Counted from the stretch's first letter, positions 1 through 11,464 are shown. The stretch: DNA of 64,000 nucleotides from Henckelia pumila (GCF_033568475.1 NC_133123.1:150613753-150677752); one strand, 5' to 3'. The notes: generated by a model from the letters alone, not told the origin. A program made the numbers and translations.

Positions 1-913
1 ATGGTGTTGTAACTGCTGCAACATTAGGTCGTGGACTTCTATAACCACGTTTTTGCTATTGATTGAACTGAGAAGATTGATGTTTTGAAGGCTGAGGTTG
101 TCGTTGCTGCTGCGAGGATTTATCTAATAATTCTGGACATTGAGCCTTCCAATGACCCTTAATTCTACAATAACTGCATTCATCACTTGCAACTTTTGAG
201 ATAGATTTATTCTGATAATTTGAAGGTGCTTGAGTAGGGACTGCCAACACAGAAGAGTCGGGTAAAGAGAGAATTCCTTTTCCTGCTTGAGATTTATGGC
301 GTATTTCCTCTGCTAGCAATTCGTTTACGACTGAATCAACCGATGGAAGGGGTGTGCGATGAAGAATATTACCACGCACTGTTTCGAATTCATCTCGAAG
401 CGCCATCAAAAATTGAACCAGTCGTTGTTCCTCTCTACGAGCAATATAAGGAGAAAAAGATTGAAGCTCTAAAGATTCGGTCAGAGCCAATTGATCCCAA
501 AGAATGCTCATGGAAGAATAAAATTCTTGAACAGTCATGTTTCTTTGTTGGAGAGACCGAATATCAATTTCCAGTTGATATTGTTTTCCAAAGTTAGACT
601 GAGTATATAATCGCTTCAAATGATCCCAAATCTCCTTAGCCGTTTCATATTTCGCAAGTTGTATACCAATTGAGCTCTCAACTGAATTGTTGATCCAAGT
701 TATGATCTTTGAATTATTTACTTCCCAGACATCTAATTGTTCCTCAAACTTTTCATCATTTTTGTCCTCAGGTTTGAACTTAGTTCCAACGACATATCCC
801 CACATCTTCTTCCCTTTCAAAAAATTTCTCATGACATAATTCCAATAAGCATAATTTTTGCCATCCAATTTAACATTTATAGACTGCAAAGAGTCATCCC
901 TTTCCGTAGCCAT
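1..913 (-). pseudogene. copia gag (UBN2-type capsid plus CCHC zinc knuckle), with an in-frame stop
   Basis: The frame starts at 913 and reads 285 residues: a Gag/UBN2-type domain (LDGKNYAYWNYVMRNFL near residues 16-32, WDHLKRLY near 96-103), then one CCHC zinc knuckle (CSYCRIKGHWKAQC near 246-259), then a Gln-rich tail. Gag packages element RNA into virus-like particles. A TAG at 56-58 stops the frame, but the same frame stays open to the window edge, so this looks like one nonsense change in a longer gag-pol frame rather than a natural end. Protease, integrase and RT would lie off-window. Confidence 0.85.
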
Positions 914-1140
914 AATGAACAGACAGAAAAACCAAACAAGAGAAAAACCACACTCAAGCTAAAAAAAAAGAGCAAAGATCAGAAGACACTACAACTTGAA
1001 CCCAACTAAAAATACCAGTAGGACGAGGAAGAAAGGATCAAGCGATCAACCAAAACCATGGGCAATGGACACTCTGCCTTCTGAAACTCTCCAACAAACT
1101 CATTGTAGAGCGGGAACCGGAACAACTTTATGGCTATAGA

Positions 1141-1156
1141 ACCTGCTCTGATACCA
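1141..1156 (-). other. Primer binding site, initiator tRNA-Met type
   Basis: The minus strand reads TGGTATCAGAGCAGGT immediately after the LTR end. TGGTATCAGAGC is the standard plant copia primer site, complementary to the 3' end of initiator tRNA-Met. Confidence 0.9.
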
Positions 1157-1387
1157 TGTTAGATTTCATGGAAGAAATCTGAACTCATAATCAAACTTGA
1201 GAAAGAAAAGAGAAAGAGGAGCTTCTGCCGATGCCCAAAATCAAGTGTTGTTTCAATAATCATAAAATATCCGATACTTACAAAGAAAGGAGAAAAAGCA
1301 TATATACCTAGGTTACAAGGATAGGAAAATACTAAACTAGCCTTTAGCATAAAAAAAAATTACAATAAACATATATATACGCTAACA
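1157..1387 (-). repeat. 5' LTR of the copia element (231 bp)
   Basis: The LTR is bounded by TGTTAG and CTAACA and directly abuts the primer binding site. On the minus strand a TATATAT stretch lies near the start and a GTATATATGC stretch lies mid-LTR, either of which could serve as a TATA box. The second LTR is outside the window, so divergence cannot be estimated. Confidence 0.85.
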
Positions 1388-2093
1388 CATTCAATATGCC
1401 TATAGACAACCTCCACAGAAGGTTATTATTCTCCAAGCTCCGCAAAGACGGCGGAAGTTGGATTCTCCGGCCTCTTTCTTCTTCAATGTTGAATGCATAT
1501 ATGACACGAGATTCAGGGGAGGAGTTTTCTAAGCCCGACCAATGAAGCACTCCATTCAAGAGACTTGAATACATGCTAGTTGACCGAGGAATGCACGAAT
1601 CCTCAAAATCCCTCCATCCACTATCGACCCCGATTATAAAAATTTGTCCCTTTACTTGCATTTTGGATCCATTAACTAGTCCATTGGACAAGAATCTGAC
1701 GACCTTGAGCTCGTTCCTATATTAACTGCAACCGAATCCTATGGACATCATTGGTCTACTGACATGATCATGAGATCCTCGTGTTTCTGGAATCTCTATA
1801 TATTCGCACGTTAACGGGTTGTATATGTAAACCGTTGTTGCGAATTTATCGACATAACACGGGTTTTGTACGTAGAAGCAGCACAAGCCATTACACGAGC
1901 CAACCATTTGTAGTATCTCGTTTTTTTTTATGCGAAGGTGTCGTTCGATGTCGAAGATTTTGTCAATATCATGCCTTCCATTTTCAACAAAGGAGAGACG
2001 CATATATCCAAAATATAAAATATATTTAAAAGACTCCTCGGAAGTGTAGGCTTTGGCGAAACTTGAATCGGAGATGAGACGATGCCAGGATTG
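1388..2093 (-). pseudogene. F-box protein pseudogene, copy 1 (truncated at both ends)
   Basis: This matches F-box copy 2 (7785-8588) closely at DNA and protein level over its C-terminal two thirds, including MVGSCNGLCCF, VYIYNPLTCEYIEIP and DSGWRDFEDSCIPRS. Three lesions are visible. The F-box itself is missing, because homology to copy 2 stops near 2093. A TAA stop at 1722-1724 interrupts the frame, which then continues without a frameshift. The 3' end is cut by the copia insertion at 1387/1388. No complete product can be made, and nothing suggests a regulatory role. Confidence 0.85.
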
Positions 2094-2164
2094 TTAATAG
2101 GTTCGGTTAATTAGAAAAAAAAATTGGAATTGGGAAAGAAAGTTATTCTTAACGTGGAGATATT

Positions 2165-2360
2165 GGCCCCGTTTGGATTTGGTAGACATTTTTTAAAAAA
2201 AGCACTTTTTTAAGCTATAATTTTTGGCTTTTGAAAAAACTCTAATTTTGACTTTAAAAAGTGCTTATTTAAGCACTTTTTTGGTCAGCCAAACACTTTA
2301 TTAAATAAAAAGCACTTAAAAAAGTGCTTTTTTGGCCTGGCTTTTGAAACCAAACGGAGA
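2165..2360. mobile_element. Putative MITE with GGCCCCGTTTGG-type end
   Basis: About 196 bp runs from GGCCCCGTTTGG to CCAAACGGAGA, giving imperfect inverted ends that share CCGTTTGG. The inside is strongly self-complementary, with several AAAAAGTGCTT / AAGCACTTTTTT runs. Ends of the form GGC..CGTTTGG resemble Harbinger/Tourist-type MITEs, as at 36274-36661. I could not find a clean target-site duplication, so the superfamily is tentative. Confidence 0.5.
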
Positions 2361-3880
2361 GTAAGAAACATGGAGAAAACAAAATATTAAAAATAAGGAT
2401 ATTTTGGGTATATTAAAAAATAAACCATGACACCAAATTAGTTATTCTAATATGCGTACACTTAATAAATAGTAAAAAATAAATAAAAATAATATGATTT
2501 AAACTAATATAAAACGCCGAGTAAATTTTTTTAAAAAAATAAATGAAAAAAGGGATGAACACTAAAATAAAAGACAAATTTTTTAAAATAATTTAACAGC
2601 AATTTCATAACTTTAAATAGTGCACAAACTAAAATAAAATATAACAAAACTATTATTCATGAAAATTATAGCACACTAAAAACTTTAAAAATAATAAACC
2701 ATCAATATAATAAAATACCGAAAAAAAACTTAAAATTGGTCTTCCAACCAAAACTTAAACATAATAAACTGATTTTTTTTTCCTAAAATTGCAAAAAACT
2801 CTTCGTGGTCTTGGATAGTGCCCGGCTCACGACCACCACCCCCGCCAGATTGCACCGCATCATTCATCCTGACCTGCATCGATGAATTTTAGTGCCTAAA
2901 TGCCTAACAAATAATACCGAAAATATCAAACAAATCAAAATAAACTTTAAATCTTTCTTTTAACTTTTAAAAATCTTTATTCCTCATCACCTCTCATATA
3001 CAAGCATGCACACACAAGCACACAAACCTTTACTTTTCCTTAAAGCTTTATCTTTTACACATACACGACACTCAATAAAATACACCTCAACATAAACCTC
3101 TAAACATATATTTTTAGTTCCTGACACATGGATCCAAATTTTTTTTTGAATATGATCGCTTGCTCAAGCTTACACAAGGATTTTTAATGCATGAAGTGTT
3201 ATGTTGTAATTAAATATTAGACTTAGTAAGTAAGTGTTTCAATATTTTTTATCGATATAAAATAATTATTATTTAACTTTTTAAATGTTATTATGAAAAA
3301 ATTTATGTTATTTGTGATAATTCACAAATGAAGATAAAATATAACATATTCTATCAAATTTATTTTTTTCATCATTATATTCAATATCTTGACTGATAGT
3401 TACTAATAAAAATATATTTAAAAATCACATATTATTTTATTTCTCAAAAAGTACAAAAAAAAATTTTAAAAAAATAAAATTCAAAATAATGACCAAATTA
3501 AAATAAATTACATGTTTGCTTTATCTTACTATATTAATTGTGAAACACATACGTTGGGTGTATGTAATATAATAATTGAATATAATAATATGATATATTA
3601 TATAATCAATTAATAAAATATAAGATTTATTAGCATACATTTATATAAATCTATTCTATTATATAAAAGTTGATTATATTATAGTAACTAATTTTGAGAA
3701 CACCACAATTCTTTATTTCATAATTATCCCCTTCTTATCCACTATGTGAGGTGGGGCTCGGGTTAAAACTTTTTTTTGCCCCCTGATTTTAAATAAAAAA
3801 TAAAATAATAATGGTAATTTTTTTCGTTTATATTTTTGGCTAAATAAATTAAGTTTCTCTAATGGTTTTATACATAATAT
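2361..3880. other. AT-rich intergenic DNA, no gene seen
   Basis: This is low-complexity AT-rich sequence with no coding region I can support. A short GC-richer patch at about 2815-2880 has no recognisable identity. Confidence 0.6.
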
Positions 3881-3889
3881 ATATATATA

Positions 3890-4282
3890 TATAAGTGGAT
3901 TTTTTGCCAGTTTTGGCAAAATCTACCATAATTGTGTTGCTAAAAACGGAAATAAAAAATTTTGTAATTAAATCGCAATATTCGTGTAATAAAAATTTCA
4001 AAATATTTACATCTATTTATATGCATATATATATATATATAGACATTAAAAAGTACACAGTATTATTTTCATTATTTTTTGATTTCAGCATTCTTTTTAT
4101 AATATTTATTTCCTTTTCAAAACATTTAAATAAGCATTTATATATATATATATATGGAGTTTTTGCCATTTTTGGCAAAATCTTGCAAAAATTGTGTTGC
4201 TAAAAACGGAAACAAAAAATTACGTAATTAAATAGCAATATTCATTTAATTAAAAATTTCATGATGTTTGCATCTATTTATA

Positions 4283-4319
<37 letters not shown>

Positions 4320-5800
4320 TAAAAATTACACAGGATTATTTTCATTATTCCATGATTTCAGCATTCTTTGTTTATTTATAATTTCGTAATTAAAAACTAT
4401 ACAAAATCACTAATGATTTTTCAGCCCATAATTAAATACTATAAAATCTAAATCTCAAAAATAACAAAAATATAGAACATTTCCGATCTTGATTACGAAA
4501 TTAAATCACAATATTAATGTAATTAAACATTCCATAATATTTGCATCTATTTATATACATATACATCAATGATGTGAATGGTGGGAGGCAGTGGCGGGGC
4601 AACCCGTGACCGCCTATCGTCTCGCCCGACTAGGCGGTTGAATTTTTTTTTTAGCATTTTTTTGTATATAATCACATATAGTAATCATATTTATTATATT
4701 AACATCCCATAATCCCAAACAATATCATTAGACTTTGGTTTAAATTATGTAAAAGTATGTAAAATATACAAAACCTAACCTAAAGGCTTGTTGGCGGCGA
4801 CAAGTCTAGTGGTTGATGGTGAGAAAATTTGAAGTAAAAGTTAAAAACAAAAAAAAGTGGGTGGTGTTTTCAAATAACTAAAAAGTTTTAAAATTGGTAG
4901 ACTTTCACTAGGTTTTTAAATTTAGTTGACTCTGACATTTGACTGAAATTTAACGTTCGTTGACCTACTTGGCCGCCTCACCCGCCAGAGCGCTCGCGAC
5001 CACCGCCTCGCCTGCCAGACAGCTTGGGGCCGCCTTATGCCAAGGCGGGGCAATGAGGGCCGCCTACCACCTAGGCAGCCGCCTCGACCGTCATTTAGAA
5101 TACCGATATACATTCATTTAAAATTACACAAGATTATTTACATTATTATCTTATTTGAGCATTTTTTTGATAATATTTGCTTTCAAGAAAATGTAAAAAT
5201 CATAAATAAACATTTAAAATAAAATCCAACCTAAGATTCTAAAAATGAAAATTTTGAGAACAAAACTGGAAAAAAAATAATGTTTTTTTTAAAATCATAC
5301 TTTTACAAATTATTAAATCAATTACTTTACTTGTGACATATTTTGATTAAGAAGGAATATTTACAAAAAGTTCCAATTCCAAATTTAATCACAATATTCA
5401 TGTAATTAAACATTCCATAGTACTTGCATCTACTTATATACATATATATCAATTTAAAATTACACAAAAATATTTACATTATTTCCTGATTTCAACATTC
5501 TCTTGATAATATTTGTTTTCCAAAATATTTAAAAAGCATAAATAAATATTTAAAATAAAATCCAACATAAGATTCGAAAAATAAAAATTCTGAGAACAAA
5601 ATCGGAAAAAAAATATTTTTCTAAAAAAATCATATTTTTACAAGTTATTAAATCAATTATTTTATATTTGACATATTTTGATTAGAGAGAAATATTTACA
5701 AAAAAAAATTCAAATTCCAAGCTTAATCACAATATTCATGTAATTAAAAATTACATAATATTTGCATCTATAATTGCATAATTAAAAAATATACAAAATA
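3890..5800. repeat. Diverged AT-rich repeat array, unit about 250-270 bp
   Basis: Two adjacent copies (about 3890-4150 and 4155-4400) share, in order: TTTTTGCCA, TTTTGGCAAAATCT, GTGTTGCTAAAAACGGAAA, a TAATTAAAT..CAATATTC block, a TTTGCATCTATTTATAT block, an (AT)n tract and ATTTCAGCATTCTT. Partial, more diverged units follow around 4490-4565, 5100-5220, 5390-5560 and 5720-5770. The order of motifs is kept, so this is a decayed tandem array and not chance AT-richness. An inserted element at about 4567-5105 splits one unit. No protein is encoded. Confidence 0.7.
4567..5105. mobile_element. Inserted GC-rich-ended element (hAT-like MITE?) inside the repeat array
   Basis: Repeat-array sequence breaks after TATACATATACAT and resumes at ATATACATTCATTTAAAATTACAC, matching the uninterrupted unit near 5440-5465. 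The intervening roughly 540 bp has GC-rich ends packed with CCGCCT / AGGCGG motifs in opposite orientation and an AT-rich middle. ATACAT on both sides suggests a target-site duplication of about 6-8 bp, as hAT elements make, but the borders are fuzzy. Confidence 0.5.
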
Positions 5801-6184
5801 CTAATGACTTTTTGGCCCTACTTAAATACTATAAAATCTAAAAATAATAACAAAAATATAAAATATTTCCAATATTGAGTTGAACATAGTTATTGTATCA
5901 ATTAATATAGTTAACATTTCAACTTCAATAAAATAATCACAACATAGTCTGCATTCGGTACACAACAATGACACCTTTGTTCAAAGATATTCGTGAAATA
6001 AATATTTCAGATTGACATTGGACTCTGAAATTATGATTAATATGTTGCTACGATCTACTACATAAAAATCAAGAAAGATCCCACAATAAAATGCATATTT
6101 TAAGATGTTGAGGTACACAAACTTTTGTAATTTATATTTATCTTTTATTTTAATTAGATTTCTTATGTTTTATTGTAAACTTTT

Positions 6185-6475
6185 GGGAAAATTGTTTTTT
6201 TTTTTTGGTTCTGTAAGTTTGTCACTTTGCGATTTTGGTCTCTTATATTTTTAATTTCAGTTTTAGTCTGCTATTTTTTTTAACAATTTTTGTCCTTTTT
6301 CGACGTGGCGCTGATGTGGAGTTAACGTGTATAGTGCCACGTAAGCATTTTCGAAGAAAAATGACTGAAATTGCCAAAAATCAAAACATTCCGGACTAAA
6401 ACTGAAGTATGAAAACATAAAATATCAAAATCGCAAAGTGACAAATATATATAGGACCAAAATTGCAATTTTCTC
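6185..6475. mobile_element. Mutator-like MITE, family A copy 1
   Basis: The 291-bp element has inverted ends (GGGAAAATTG to CAATTTTCTC) and a perfect 9-bp target-site duplication TAAACTTTT (6176-6184 and 6476-6484), which is typical of Mutator-like elements. The inner arms are inverted copies of each other: TTTGTCACTTTGCGATTTTG on the left, CAAAATCGCAAAGTGACAAA on the right. The centre carries GACGTGGCGCTGATGTGG. It encodes no protein. At least four relatives occur in the window. Confidence 0.85.
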
Positions 6476-6484
6476 TAAACTTTT

Positions 6485-7205
6485 TGTGATTTATTTTTAT
6501 CATTAATCTAACTTCGATTTGTTATGCCTTTTCTCGATTTCAGGGAACACGCATACATGCAATAAAAAAATATGATATAGTTGACAAATTGAATCCAATG
6601 CTCAAAAAATAACGTCTTTATACTATAAAAAAAAAAAAAAAAAACATGATCGTTGCACCAAATATAATGAAAATGAAAACCACATCTAACATAAATAAAA
6701 TAAATAAAATTTTAATTTAATAAAATACTAATACTCCATACATCGCACGGGATGAAATACCGGTGACAATAAAGAAGTAAAAATATATATTGATAGAAAA
6801 AAAAATGGAAGTCCTCGAGAAATATCAAGAATTTATCGAGCAGATAGAGTTTCACCGTGGAAAATATATAGAACCTGCTCTTTCTCCTCCTGCATTGAAT
6901 CCACTTCCAGTGCCCAGGCAAGAAATGATGATATGCTATTGCTACTTTTGTCACATCGTGCTGGACTACTGACGATTGATTTTTGTTTCAGTTAAAATTT
7001 TTCTGTAATGTATAATAGGTCCACCCAAGATGACTGTAGACGGTAGACCCTTCACCTGGTGGTGGGTTTTCAAAAGACAGCATGAAAACTAAAGCATATA
7101 TCAGTTAGGGGACTGCCCTTAATTGGTAGATCTGTGGAACTTGCCATGTTCAGTAACTATAGCCAACTGATTAGTGAATTGGACCAAGTTTTCCTGCCCT
7201 CCTGC
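6485..7205. other. Intergenic DNA, possible unrecognised gene fragment
   Basis: A 60-residue open frame at 6790-6972 (+) is of higher complexity than its surroundings (EKYQEFIEQIEFHRGKY, then a Pro-rich stretch). I do not recognise it and see no convincing splice partners. The rest is AT-rich with no feature. Confidence 0.3.
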
Positions 7206-7214
7206 TCATTTTAC

Positions 7215-7368
7215 GGAAAATTCGACCCTACCCCATGGATATTACCTATAGGTGGCATGATTTAATTGGTGCATATTATGTGGGTCTCACATGATTGAGT
7301 GGGTCCCACATAATATGCACCAATAAAATCTTGCCACCTACCCCATGGGGATAGGGTCGAATCAACCC
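7215..7368. mobile_element. Foldback Mutator-like MITE (154 bp)
   Basis: The element is almost entirely an inverted repeat: left arm AATTCGACCCTACCCCATGG through GGTGCATATTATGTGGG, right arm its complement ending GGGTCGAATCAACCC. It is flanked by a perfect 9-bp duplication TCATTTTAC (7206-7214 and 7369-7377), the Mutator superfamily size. It has no coding capacity. Its sequence is unrelated to family A. Confidence 0.85.
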
Positions 7369-7399
7369 TCATTTTACCCGTTTTTCTTAAATGCGTTTA

Positions 7400-7460
7400 T
7401 GATCAGTTAACAAAAATTTGAAATTTTGCGAAATTTTGTTAACAAAAATTAAGCTGAGAA
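7400..7460. repeat. Fragment related to the Harbinger-like MITE interior
   Basis: TTAACAAAAATTTGAAATTTTG..GAAATTTTGTTAACAAAAA..AGCTGAGAAG matches the inner part of the MITE at 16775-16904, but the TIRs that define that element are not seen here. It is a truncated or diverged relative. Confidence 0.5.
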
Positions 7461-7784
7461 GCCAGAACTACCTAGAAGTGTTGATCTCGATCTTTTATGT
7501 AAAATCTTCCTTACTCTGTGGCTCCCTCCTTTGACAACATCATTCAATGACGAAAAACACGGAACATATGGCACAGAATCATTATGATTACCGCGGCCAT
7601 GGATTATATGCTCCTTTCCCCATCGCCAACAAATATAGACGAATATTCCTGATTCACAGGAAACAGATCCGAAGAAACCTTGTAAACGAAACCAGGAAGC
7701 CACAATAAACTCCTCCTCCGCGAAAACGGGTCATATTCAGAAGAATGTAATTAGTCCAAGATTCCACGACCCCGCAATCCTTCA
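7449..7784 (-). pseudogene. Frameshifted 3' continuation of F-box copy 2
   Basis: Just after the F-box frame ends (IIFVCG, stop), the next frame continues with WIMKDCGVVESWTNY, which fits the 'W-x-M-K-..-G-..-ESWTK' block that plant F-box-associated domains carry at this point. Dropping two bases of a GTGTG run near 7790 would join the frames, so a 2-bp insertion is the simplest explanation. Further frame changes follow. F-box copy 3 has the same downstream block (LYLLAMGK), confirming that this is part of the ancestral gene. Confidence 0.7.
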
Positions 7785-8588
7785 TTATCCACACACGAAG
7801 ATAATATGATCATTCAATATGCCTATAGACAACCTCCACAGAAGGTTATTATGCAAAGACGGCGGAAGTTGGATTCTCCGGCCTCTTTCTTCTTCAATAT
7901 TGAATGCATAGATAACAGGGGAGGAGTTTTCGAAGCCCGACCAATGAAGCACTCCATTCAAGAGACTTGAATACATGCTAGTTGACCGAGGAATGCACGA
8001 GTCCTCAAAATCCCTCCATCCACTATCGACCCCGATTGTGAAAATTTGTCCTTTTACTTGCATTTTGGATCGATCATTAACTAAGAATCTGACGACCTTG
8101 GGCTCGTTCCCACGCGATCTGCAATCGAATCCTATGGACATCATTTTTCTTCTGAAATGCTCAGGTCCTCCTGTTTGCGGAATCTCTATATATTCACACG
8201 TTAACGGGTTGTATATGTACACCATTGTTGCGAATGTATCGGCAAACCATTGGTTGTGTATGTGGAAGCAGCACAAACCATTGCACGAGCCAACCATTTT
8301 AAGTTTCATGTCTTGTTCTTTTATGGGAATGTGTCGTCCGATGATGAAGGATGTAACATCTTCCTTTGCAGTTTCATGAAGTAAGAAACACTCATTTCCA
8401 TGATATAAACTGCATTTAAAGGACTCCACGGAAGTATAGGCTTGCGCGAAACTTGACTCGGAGATGAGACGATGCCAGGACTTGCAAACAATCTTGCATG
8501 CGATGACTGATTTCAGGGGGAGTTTTACCATAATATGTATCAATATTGAGTCGTGAAGATCCCTTGTATTGTTATTGGGAACATCCAT
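7785..8588 (-). CDS. F-box protein with F-box-associated domain, copy 2 (probably decaying)
   Basis: The frame reads 267 residues. Residues about 10-50 form an F-box (LHDSILIHIMVKLPLKSV..CKIVCKSWHRLISES), the motif that binds SKP1 in SCF ubiquitin ligases. The rest matches the type 1 F-box-associated domain, which usually recruits substrate (MVGSCNGLCCF, VYIYNPLTCEYIEIP, DSGWRDFEDS). The start at 8588 gives the expected short leader before the F-box. The usual product is about 350-420 residues, and this frame ends early at a likely 2-bp insertion, with homologous sequence continuing out of frame at 7449-7784. It could still make a truncated SKP1-binding protein, but with two broken sister copies I favour a pseudogene in progress. 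The substrate is unknown. Confidence 0.65.
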   Translation of the reverse strand: MDVPNNNTRDLHDSILIHIMVKLPLKSVIACKIVCKSWHRLISESSFAQAYTSVESFKCSLYHGNECFLLHETAKEDVTSFIIGRHIPIKEQDMKLKMVGSCNGLCCFHIHNQWFADTFATMVYIYNPLTCEYIEIPQTGGPEHFRRKMMSIGFDCRSRGNEPKVVRFLVNDRSKMQVKGQIFTIGVDSGWRDFEDSCIPRSTSMYSSLLNGVLHWSGFENSSPVIYAFNIEEERGRRIQLPPSLHNNLLWRLSIGILNDHIIFVCG

Positions 8589-8639
8589 TGAAGAAGATGT
8601 TGAGGGTTCAAGATTTTTCTAGGTTTGATATATATAAAA

Positions 8640-8955
8640 AGGGAAAATTGTTTTTTTTTTGTCCTGTATGTTTGTCACTTTGTGATTTCAGTCTTTTATA
8701 TTCTTACATTTCAGTTTTAGTCCGCTATATTTATATTTTTGGCAATTTTAGTCCTTTTTCCGACATGGCGCTGATGTGGCACCAATTCAGTGCTGATGTG
8801 GAGCTGACGTGTACAGTGACACGTAAGCATTTTTGAATAAAAATGACCAAAATTGCCAAAAATCGAAACATGCAGAACTAAAACTGAAATATGAAAACAT
8901 AGAGGACCAAAATCGCAAAGTGACAAATTTATAGGACTAAATTTGCAGTTTTTCC
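8640..8955. mobile_element. Mutator-like MITE, family A copy 2
   Basis: This is the same family as 6185-6475: GGGAAAATTG end, TTTGTCACTTTGTGATTT arm, GACATGGCGCTGATGTGG core, and an inverted right arm ending CAGTTTTTCC. A perfect 9-bp duplication TATATAAAA flanks it (8631-8639 and 8956-8964). The core holds a second GCTGATGTGGAGCTGACGTG segment, making it slightly longer than copy 1. Confidence 0.85.
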
Positions 8956-8985
8956 TATATAAAAGCTATCACAAAACTAGACGCG

Positions 8986-9478
8986 TCAATTCGAGCGGCC
9001 GCTATTTTGACGGATTAGAAAAACCCTAGCCCAAATCGAACTCATCTTGAGTTAGGGTTTAGACAGACCAACTCGTCAAAATTTTTTAAAAAAAAATGTG
9101 ACTAAAAAATCATACACAAACAATTATAGATGATATATACATAATTAAAAACTCATCAACCATACATAAATCATTAAGTAATATATATTTTCAAAATTAA
9201 TCGATTTATACATAAATTATTGTAAATCATATAATTTTCTTAAAGCTTAATTATAAATAACATACAAAACATTTCAAATAAGAAATCGTAACACACATAA
9301 ATTATTAGAAACATAAATTATAATATAATTTTAAAAATTGTAATTAAAAACAAAAAATTTGACTGACCGGCTTCTCGTTTTGGCCCGCAACCTAAACATG
9401 TTAGCCCATTTCGGCCCGCCTACGCAATTTTACCCGTCTTTTTTAACGGGGGTAGGCCCTGGGCAAAACTCGAATTGA
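8986..9478. mobile_element. Short TIR element (493 bp), superfamily unclear
   Basis: It has inverted ends TCAATTCGAG (8986-8995) and CTCGAATTGA (9469-9478). Next to the ends are GC-rich blocks rich in GCCCG / CGGGC (ACCCGTCTTTTTTAACGGG, TTTTGGCCCGC) around an AT-rich middle. No target-site duplication is obvious. Non-autonomous, with no coding sequence. Confidence 0.5.
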
Positions 9479-11460
9479 TAAATCTACACAAAACCTAGCT
9501 ATATGCTATGAACTTTGATCAATGGTCCTATATTGTTAAGATTTTATCGATTTGTATGACTAACGAGCTGATTTAATTTTATAAATCTAGTTGGTATCTT
9601 CAAATAGTATGAAATTTTTTCTATGATATTCTATTTGATTAGCACATGTATCGGGGTTAAGTTATCATGCTATTTAATTATCGTCCATGTTTTTATATTG
9701 ACTAACTTTTAATCGATTTAGAAGGGTGTATTCAATTTCAATCCAAAAATCTAATGAATTTTAGTGTCTTTTTTAAATGATAGAGTTTTGTAGATTTGAT
9801 AGATTTTTTTATAGACATTTGAAAATTTTTTCATGGAATTATATGAATTTTTATATTTAATATACCTTATTTTGTAATATAATTTTTTATATAAATAAGA
9901 TAGTTTACCGAATAATTGAAAATACGGAAAAAATCAATCGAAAAATAAAAAAAATGATTTTATTCAATGAATTAAAAAAATTAAATTTTATTTATTAGAA
10001 TGTTAATTTATGACTTACTATTTTATAGGCCAACGGAATTTTATGATTTTTATAATAATTTTATTAAAAACCTCATAATTATAATTTGGTTTTGATTTCC
10101 AAATATTGTAAAAAAATTAATGAATTATTAATAATTTATAGAAAGTACCTTGATCGACAAAAAAAAATGAAAAAAAATTTAAAGACAAAAATAAATAATT
10201 AATTAGTGCAAATAATGAAATATATTTTGAAAAATGAGAGAGAATGAGATAGAGAGGAGAGGAGGGGAGAGGAGAGGAGAAGAGAGATTAGAGTGAGAAA
10301 TGTGACTTGTAAGAAACTACAAAAGTTTATTTTTATTTCTAAAAATAGGCTTTTCGTTTTAAATCTTCAATTCTATTTTTATTTATACTAACGACAAAAG
10401 CACACGCAGTTACGTGTGTTATATAATACATGAATATTTTATGAGTTTTTTTAAGAGTTAAAAATTAATTATTGGGAAAATAATATAAATTTAAAATACT
10501 AATATAATCAAATTGATATTTTAGATATATATGTTTTAAATTATATAATCACATAAACAAAAATGGTACAAATTGCTTGAAAAAAGATAGAAAGATGTTA
10601 TTGGGAAAAGAAAATTGAGAAAAATGTGGACAAAAAAAGATAAAATTGAAAGATAATTTTTTACATACCAAAAAGTAGTTACTATACTCAGTTTTTATAA
10701 GATAGTATATATAGATTTATAAATTCAATCACATCTCTATTTATATTTTTAAATTTTTGAATATTTATTTTTTTTAAAATATGGAAAAATCATTAATTGA
10801 AAAATAACAGAAATTAGCAGGTTGAATTACGATGTTTTAACTAAATTTTAGATTTTGGAGCTTGGGGACAGAGAAATGGATCCCAATTAAGGCACATTTG
10901 ACATATATCTACTAAAAAAAATTGTGTTATTATCTGAAACTATTATTCGAAACGATAATTACTTGTTCTTTTAAAATTTATGATATGATGATATATTATT
11001 ATGAGTCGTCTGTTCCATTTTCCCTATTCATATGAGACAAAAAAATTTGTGACAGATAAAAAAATTTATTATTTTTTATGAAATTATTTTTCATTTTATA
11101 TAATTTGGATCTGTATGTTATCTACAATATTCAAGCTTGCACGGGCCACACGGCGCACCGTGTAGGAGCATTGTCAATTGTTATTGTGTCCCAAAACAAA
11201 CAGCTGCTCCTGAGTCCTGGGAAGGAAATAACCTTACATGGTGAAATAAATAATTTAAGCAGCAAGAATTTCATTTTATTCTTATTTACAATAACATTAT
11301 CAAACTCAAGCTGCTGATACGCATTGGATTATGCTAATTCGTATGTTTCATGTAAAAAAAAAAATTCAATTCATCCATTTCATTAACTTATAAATATGTG
11401 AGTTTGAAATGTGGCATTACTATTTTGACATTTTAGTTGCTCCTTGTACATAAGGTTATT
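9479..11460. other. AT-rich intergenic DNA
   Basis: No gene is recognisable. The region holds long A/T runs and one purine-rich microsatellite at 10235-10287. Confidence 0.6.
10235..10287. repeat. Purine (GA/GGA) microsatellite
   Basis: A run of GAGA, GAGGA and GGGGA units of about 50 bp, purine on the + strand. Confidence 0.8.
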
Positions 11461-11464
11461 TATG

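Larger units (their letters stand above)
1..1387 (-). mobile_element. Ty1/copia LTR retrotransposon, 5' part (runs off the left edge)
   Basis: Read on the minus strand, this is the 5' end of a copia element: LTR (1387-1157), a tRNA-Met type primer binding site (1156-1141), a leader, then a gag frame reaching the window edge. The LTR has perfect 6-base inverted ends (TGTTAG/CTAACA). The element interrupts an F-box pseudogene: the bases after its outer end (CATTCAATATGCC from 1388) are those found uninterrupted in F-box copy 2 at 7811. The likely 5-bp target-site duplication is CATTC, but its partner lies outside the window. The rest of gag-pol and the 3' LTR are also off-window, so completeness cannot be judged. 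Confidence 0.9.
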
